From JBBDYQ01 sp035553855 (GTDB lineage: Bacteria > Actinomycetota > Thermoleophilia > Solirubrobacterales > Thermoleophilaceae), in the NCBI GenBank assembly GCA_035553855.1, contig DATMJO010000045.1, positions 1-9,442 of the forward strand: a DNA stretch of 9,442 nucleotides, given 5' to 3'. This document shows, one piece after another, positions 6,990 through 9,442 of this stretch. The number at the start of each line of letters is the position of its first letter. Positions within the stretch are counted from its first letter, which is position 1. Below the pieces are notes generated by a model. It made no database searches. It was not told where the DNA came from and was given only the letters and a program-made list of their open reading frames with translations. A program made the translations under genes and the position numbers.

Positions 6990-7945
6990 TGGGCGCCGAA
7001 ATGCGCCGTGCCGCCCTGATCCTGGCCCTCGTGCCGCTCGCGCTGCCCGCCTCGGCGGCGGCCGCGCCCGAGGGCGGAAGCCTGTCGGTGAACGTGCGCT
7101 CCGGCATCGCCGACGGCGGCAAGACCTTCGTCGCACGGGGCCAGCGCGTGGAGGTCCGGGGCGTGATGAGCAACTTCGTCCCGCTCCAGTTCGCCGACGT
7201 CGAGGTCACGCGCGCCGGCCGGAGGGTCGCCTCCGACCGCGTGCTGATCCGGCGCAAGGGCAGCCGCGGCGCGTTCACGTTCCACTTCACCGCTAAGCGC
7301 GCCGGCCGCTACACGGTCCGCGCCGTCCACGAGGCCACCGCGGAGCAGGGGACCGCGCGCGCCGAGCGGGCGAGCGTCGAGGCCGTCTCGTGGCAGGCCG
7401 GCCAGGGCGCGTCGGGCCTGCGGGTGCGCGTGCTCCAGCGGGGGCTTGCCGCGCTCGCATACGTGACCCCGCGCGGCGGCGGCTACGACGCCGGCACCGC
7501 CCGGGCGGTCACCGCCTTCCGCAAGGTGAACCGGATGCAGCGCACCGGCTACGCCTCGCGCAAGGTCTTCGACATGGTGCTGCGGGGCGACGGGGGCTTC
7601 AGGCTGAAGTACCCGAACCACGGCAAGCACGTCGAGGCCGACCTCTCCCGCCAGGTGCTCGTCCTCGCGCGTGACGGCAGGGCCGAGCGGATCTACCACA
7701 CCTCCTCGGGCACCTCGGCGACGCCCACGATCCGGGGCTCGTACACCTTCTACCGCAAGGACCCGGGCACGAACTCCCTCGGGATGGTGCACTCGAGCTA
7801 CTTCCGCGGCGGCTACGCCATCCACGGCTACAAGTCGGTTCCCACGCACCCGGCTAGCCACGGCTGCCTGCGCGTTCCGATCCCGAACGCGCTCTCGATC
7901 TTCCGGTGGATCAACACCGGCGATCGCATCGACGTCTACCGCTAG
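6986..7945 (+). CDS. Exported L,D-transpeptidase (YkuD domain) with peptidoglycan-binding-like domain
   Basis: Predicted to form 3-3 cross-links in peptidoglycan, or attach proteins to it, outside the membrane. The 319 residues comprise a signal peptide (Arg-Arg at 7-8, hydrophobic core 9-20, probable cleavage after Ala-rich 22-27), an immunoglobulin-like beta segment (about 32-133), a degenerate peptidoglycan-binding_1-like unit (about 143-200, with GLRVRVLQRGL and ARAVTAFRKVN), and a C-terminal YkuD catalytic domain (about 213-319). The catalytic signature is complete: His280 in AIHGYKS and SHGCLR with Cys294 and Arg296. No lipobox Cys or membrane anchor is evident. ATG 6986 is chosen for its ATGA overlap with the permease stop; ATG 6989 and ATG 7001 are in-frame alternatives, and 7001 would give the more compact signal peptide. 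The stop TAG shares CTAG with the stop of the convergent gene. Confidence 0.93.
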   Translation: MMGAEMRRAALILALVPLALPASAAAAPEGGSLSVNVRSGIADGGKTFVARGQRVEVRGVMSNFVPLQFADVEVTRAGRRVASDRVLIRRKGSRGAFTFHFTAKRAGRYTVRAVHEATAEQGTARAERASVEAVSWQAGQGASGLRVRVLQRGLAALAYVTPRGGGYDAGTARAVTAFRKVNRMQRTGYASRKVFDMVLRGDGGFRLKYPNHGKHVEADLSRQVLVLARDGRAERIYHTSSGTSATPTIRGSYTFYRKDPGTNSLGMVHSSYFRGGYAIHGYKSVPTHPASHGCLRVPIPNALSIFRWINTGDRIDVYR

Positions 7946-8379
7946 GCGGAGGGCTGGGCGAAGCCCGTCGGCTCGCGGCGCTTCGGCTTGGGGAGCGCGT
8001 TCGCCAGCATCCGGAGCGCGAAGCCGTAGAGGCCGAGCGCGATCAGCCCCGGCACGAGTCGCAGGACCCAGACGTCGTCGGAGGGCGCGGCGGCCATGAA
8101 CGGCGAGAGGAGGACGTCGTTGGCGTCGTCGAGCGCCTCGCGGATCCCGGAGTGCTCGGCCTCGCGCGCACGCTCGACGGCCGGGAGTGGGTCGGGGCGG
8201 TCGATCGCGTCGCGGTCCACGACCTCGGCGGACGGCGACTCCAGCAGGCGCACCTGACCCGCCGAGCTCTCGTTCAGCTCGTCGGTCGCGAAGACGAGGA
8301 AGCCCGCGATCACGAGCAGGCTCGCAGCCGTGGAGACCGCGCGGATGACGTCGGCGATGGACACGTCCACAGCGTCCAT
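7942..8379 (-). CDS. Hypothetical two-helix membrane protein with acidic external loop
   Basis: I do not recognise a family. The 145-residue product has a hydrophobic segment at about 14-31, a charged, mostly acidic loop (32-102, rich in Asp, Glu and Arg), a second hydrophobic segment at about 103-128, and a basic tail KPKRRE (131-136). The basic C-terminus suggests that both ends are cytoplasmic and the loop outside. GC-rich third positions continue across the whole frame, supporting real coding. ATG 8379 is the first Met immediately before the first helix; no clear Shine-Dalgarno or TANNNT hexamer is seen upstream. The frame is open further to 8835, but that part covers the divergent gene and is Arg/Ser/Pro-rich shadow. 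It is divergent from another two-helix protein across a 32-bp gap and convergent on the L,D-transpeptidase, whose stop codon interlocks with its own. Confidence 0.72.
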   Translation of the reverse strand: MDAVDVSIADVIRAVSTAASLLVIAGFLVFATDELNESSAGQVRLLESPSAEVVDRDAIDRPDPLPAVERAREAEHSGIREALDDANDVLLSPFMAAAPSDDVWVLRLVPGLIALGLYGFALRMLANALPKPKRREPTGFAQPSA

Positions 8380-8411
8380 CGGCAGGCTGCGGCACACTCT
8401 TGACCGCCCCG

Positions 8412-8768
8412 ATGTCGTTTCTCGCCGATCCCCCGCTCCTGTACGCCAACGGCCAGGCCTATGCCAGGCTGGCGCCCGACGAGGTGCCCGATGGCGCGAC
8501 GAGGGCGCTCGGGCTCGGCACGGTGGCCCTCTTCTGGGTCGTGAGCGTCGCGCTCTACCTGGAGCAGGGCTGGACGCGTCCGCTGTGGAAGGCGTGCCGC
8601 GCCGAGAGCGGCCGCGACTGGATGCTGAACTCGGGCGTCTTCCGCTTCGACTGGCGCAGGGCCGGCCCGCGCACGCATGTGCTCGCGGCCCTGATCTTCG
8701 CGACCTACCCGCTCTGGCTCGTGCTGGGCTACCGGCAGGGCCGCCGCAGGCGCCTGGGCGCGGCGTGA
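8412..8768 (+). CDS. Hypothetical small membrane protein upstream of pyrE
   Basis: No family recognised. The 118-residue product has a short aromatic-rich head (FLADPPLLYANGQAY), a hydrophobic segment at about 33-50, a polar middle containing WMLNSGVFRFDW (70-81), a second hydrophobic segment at about 88-106, and an Arg-rich end (RRRR at 111-114). The positive C-terminus predicts that it is cytoplasmic. ATG 8412 is preferred; TTG 8400 in the same frame is an alternative that would add four residues (TTG ACC GCC CCG). The stop overlaps the pyrE GTG as GTGA, so the two are almost certainly co-translated, but no link to pyrimidine synthesis can be read from the sequence. It could be a passenger membrane protein or a local regulator; this is unresolved. 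Confidence 0.72.
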   Translation: MSFLADPPLLYANGQAYARLAPDEVPDGATRALGLGTVALFWVVSVALYLEQGWTRPLWKACRAESGRDWMLNSGVFRFDWRRAGPRTHVLAALIFATYPLWLVLGYRQGRRRRLGAA

Positions 8769-9316
8769 GCGCGCGCGAGCGCCTCATCGCGGAGCTCCGC
8801 GAGCACGCCCTCGTGATCGGCGAGGTGGTCCTCACGAGCGGAGCGACCGCGCAGTACTACGTCGATGCCAAGCGCGCCATTCTCCGTCCCGCGGGCTTCG
8901 CCGCCCTGGGCGAGCTCGTCGCCGAGCAGGTCGCCGAGCGCGGCGCGACGGCGGTCGGCGGCATGACGATGGGCGCGGACCCGGTGGCCTGCGCGGCGCT
9001 CGCCGGGGGCGCCGACGCCGTCGCGTTCTTCGTGCGCAAGGAGCGCAAGTCGCACGGCCTCCAGCGCTGGGTCGAGGGCCCGCCGCTGGGGCCCGAGGAC
9101 CGCTGCCTGATCGTGGAGGACGTGGTGACCACCGGCGGCTCGACGGTCTCGGCGATCGAGCGCGTGCGCGAGGAGGGCCTGCAGATCGTCGGCGTGGTCA
9201 GCGTGCTGGACCGCCTTGCGGGCGGCGGCGAGGCGATCGAGGCCGCGGCCGGCGCGCCCTACGTCCCGCTGGCGACGATCGACGACGTCTACCCCGAGCG
9301 CCCGGACCGCGGCTGA
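8765..9316 (+). CDS. pyrE: Orotate phosphoribosyltransferase
   Basis: Converts orotate and PRPP to orotidine 5'-monophosphate, the fifth step of de novo UMP synthesis, in the cytoplasm. The 183-residue protein shows the OPRT features in order: the orotate-side segment TSGATAQYYVDAKRAIL (24-40), GGMTMGADPVA (65-75), the flexible catalytic loop KERKSHG (92-98) with its Lys and His, and the PRPP-binding signature VEDVVTTGGS (117-126). Its length is within the normal range for short bacterial OPRTs, and nothing is missing. GTG 8765 overlaps the stop of the small membrane protein gene (GTGA). No other pyrimidine gene (pyrF, pyrB, pyrC or carA/B) is in the window, so pyrE is separated here from its pathway partners, at least within this range. 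No pyrimidine-responsive attenuator is visible upstream. Confidence 0.95.
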   Translation: MSARERLIAELREHALVIGEVVLTSGATAQYYVDAKRAILRPAGFAALGELVAEQVAERGATAVGGMTMGADPVACAALAGGADAVAFFVRKERKSHGLQRWVEGPPLGPEDRCLIVEDVVTTGGSTVSAIERVREEGLQIVGVVSVLDRLAGGGEAIEAAAGAPYVPLATIDDVYPERPDRG

Positions 9317-9319
9317 CCG

Positions 9320-9442
9320 TTAGCTGTCGCGCTCGTTCGCGCCGGTGGCCTGCAGGGCATCCTCCCAGGTCCGCCATTCCTCCATCCGCACCGCGCGGCC
9401 TCCTCGCATGGTCCAGAGCTGCGCGAACTCGGATTCGAGGCT
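9320..9442 (-). CDS. C-terminal fragment of probable SnoaL/NTF2-like protein (5' end beyond window)
   Basis: The minus strand holds 40 codons plus TAA at 9322-9320, and the N-terminal part lies beyond the right edge. The visible peptide contains FAQLWTMRGGRAVRMEEW followed by a short helix (TWEDALQATG). This resembles the last two beta strands and end helix of SnoaL-like/NTF2-fold proteins, which typically finish with a pattern like xWxxRdGKixrxxxyxdxxeAlxAaG. These proteins range from polyketide cyclases to steroid isomerase-like enzymes and ligand-binding proteins of unknown role, so no function is assigned. The gene is convergent with pyrE, with only 3 bp between the stops and no room for an intergenic terminator hairpin. 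The assignment rests on a short fragment. Confidence 0.68.
   Translation of the reverse strand, partial: SLESEFAQLWTMRGGRAVRMEEWRTWEDALQATGANERDS

Noticed and set aside
8400..8405. TTGACC resembling a -35 box between the divergent small membrane genes
   Set aside because: No TANNNT hexamer lies about 17 nt downstream; the TTG is equally explained as an alternative start codon of the downstream gene.
6788..8449. Long minus-strand open frame across the permease end, L,D-transpeptidase and hypothetical gene
   Set aside because: Shadow frame opposite well-supported genes; the composition is Arg/Ala/Gly/Asp-rich with no domain signal.
9317..9319. Possible terminator between pyrE and the convergent SnoaL-like gene
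   Set aside because: Only 3 bp separate the stops, and I see no GC hairpin followed by a T-run on either strand.

Overview
The window is very GC-rich, gene-dense DNA with tightly packed short operons, many GTG starts and almost no intergenic space. Together with the protein types present, this suggests a chromosome segment of an actinomycete-like bacterium, probably Thermoleophilia/Solirubrobacterales. That placement is inferred from style and has not been checked by search. I see no mobile elements, CRISPR arrays, tRNA or rRNA genes, and nothing that marks horizontal transfer.

Layout. (1) 1-2831, minus strand: a MscS-type mechanosensitive channel followed by a class A penicillin-binding protein (PBP1A-like) that runs off the left edge. 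(2) 2878-6989 continuing to 7945, plus strand: a chain of six genes, namely a PIG-V-like membrane mannosyltransferase, a HAD hydrolase, a CPBP intramembrane protease, an ABC ATPase, its ABC-2 permease, and an exported L,D-transpeptidase. (3) 7942-8379, minus strand: an unrecognised two-helix membrane protein whose stop codon interlocks with that of the L,D-transpeptidase. (4) 8412-9316, plus strand: another unrecognised two-helix membrane protein, then orotate phosphoribosyltransferase (pyrE). (5) 9320-9442, minus strand: the C-terminal end of a probable SnoaL/NTF2-like protein that enters from the right edge.

Most of the window is about the cell envelope. It encodes both major classes of peptidoglycan cross-linking enzyme (D,D- in PBP1A and L,D- in the YkuD protein), a turgor-release channel, a lipid-linked-sugar-type glycosyltransferase, a membrane protease and an ABC exporter. 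Translational coupling is the dominant architecture: six same-strand junctions are 4-nt NTGA stop/start overlaps (five GTGA, one ATGA). The seventh junction (HAD to CPBP) fits the same geometry only if the protease starts at CTG.

I found no clearly new multi-gene defence or biosynthetic system. The most unusual points are the predicted CTG start of the CPBP protease, the shared CTAG convergent stop, the back-to-back -10 elements in the 46-bp divergent gap, and the two uncharacterised small membrane proteins next to pyrE.
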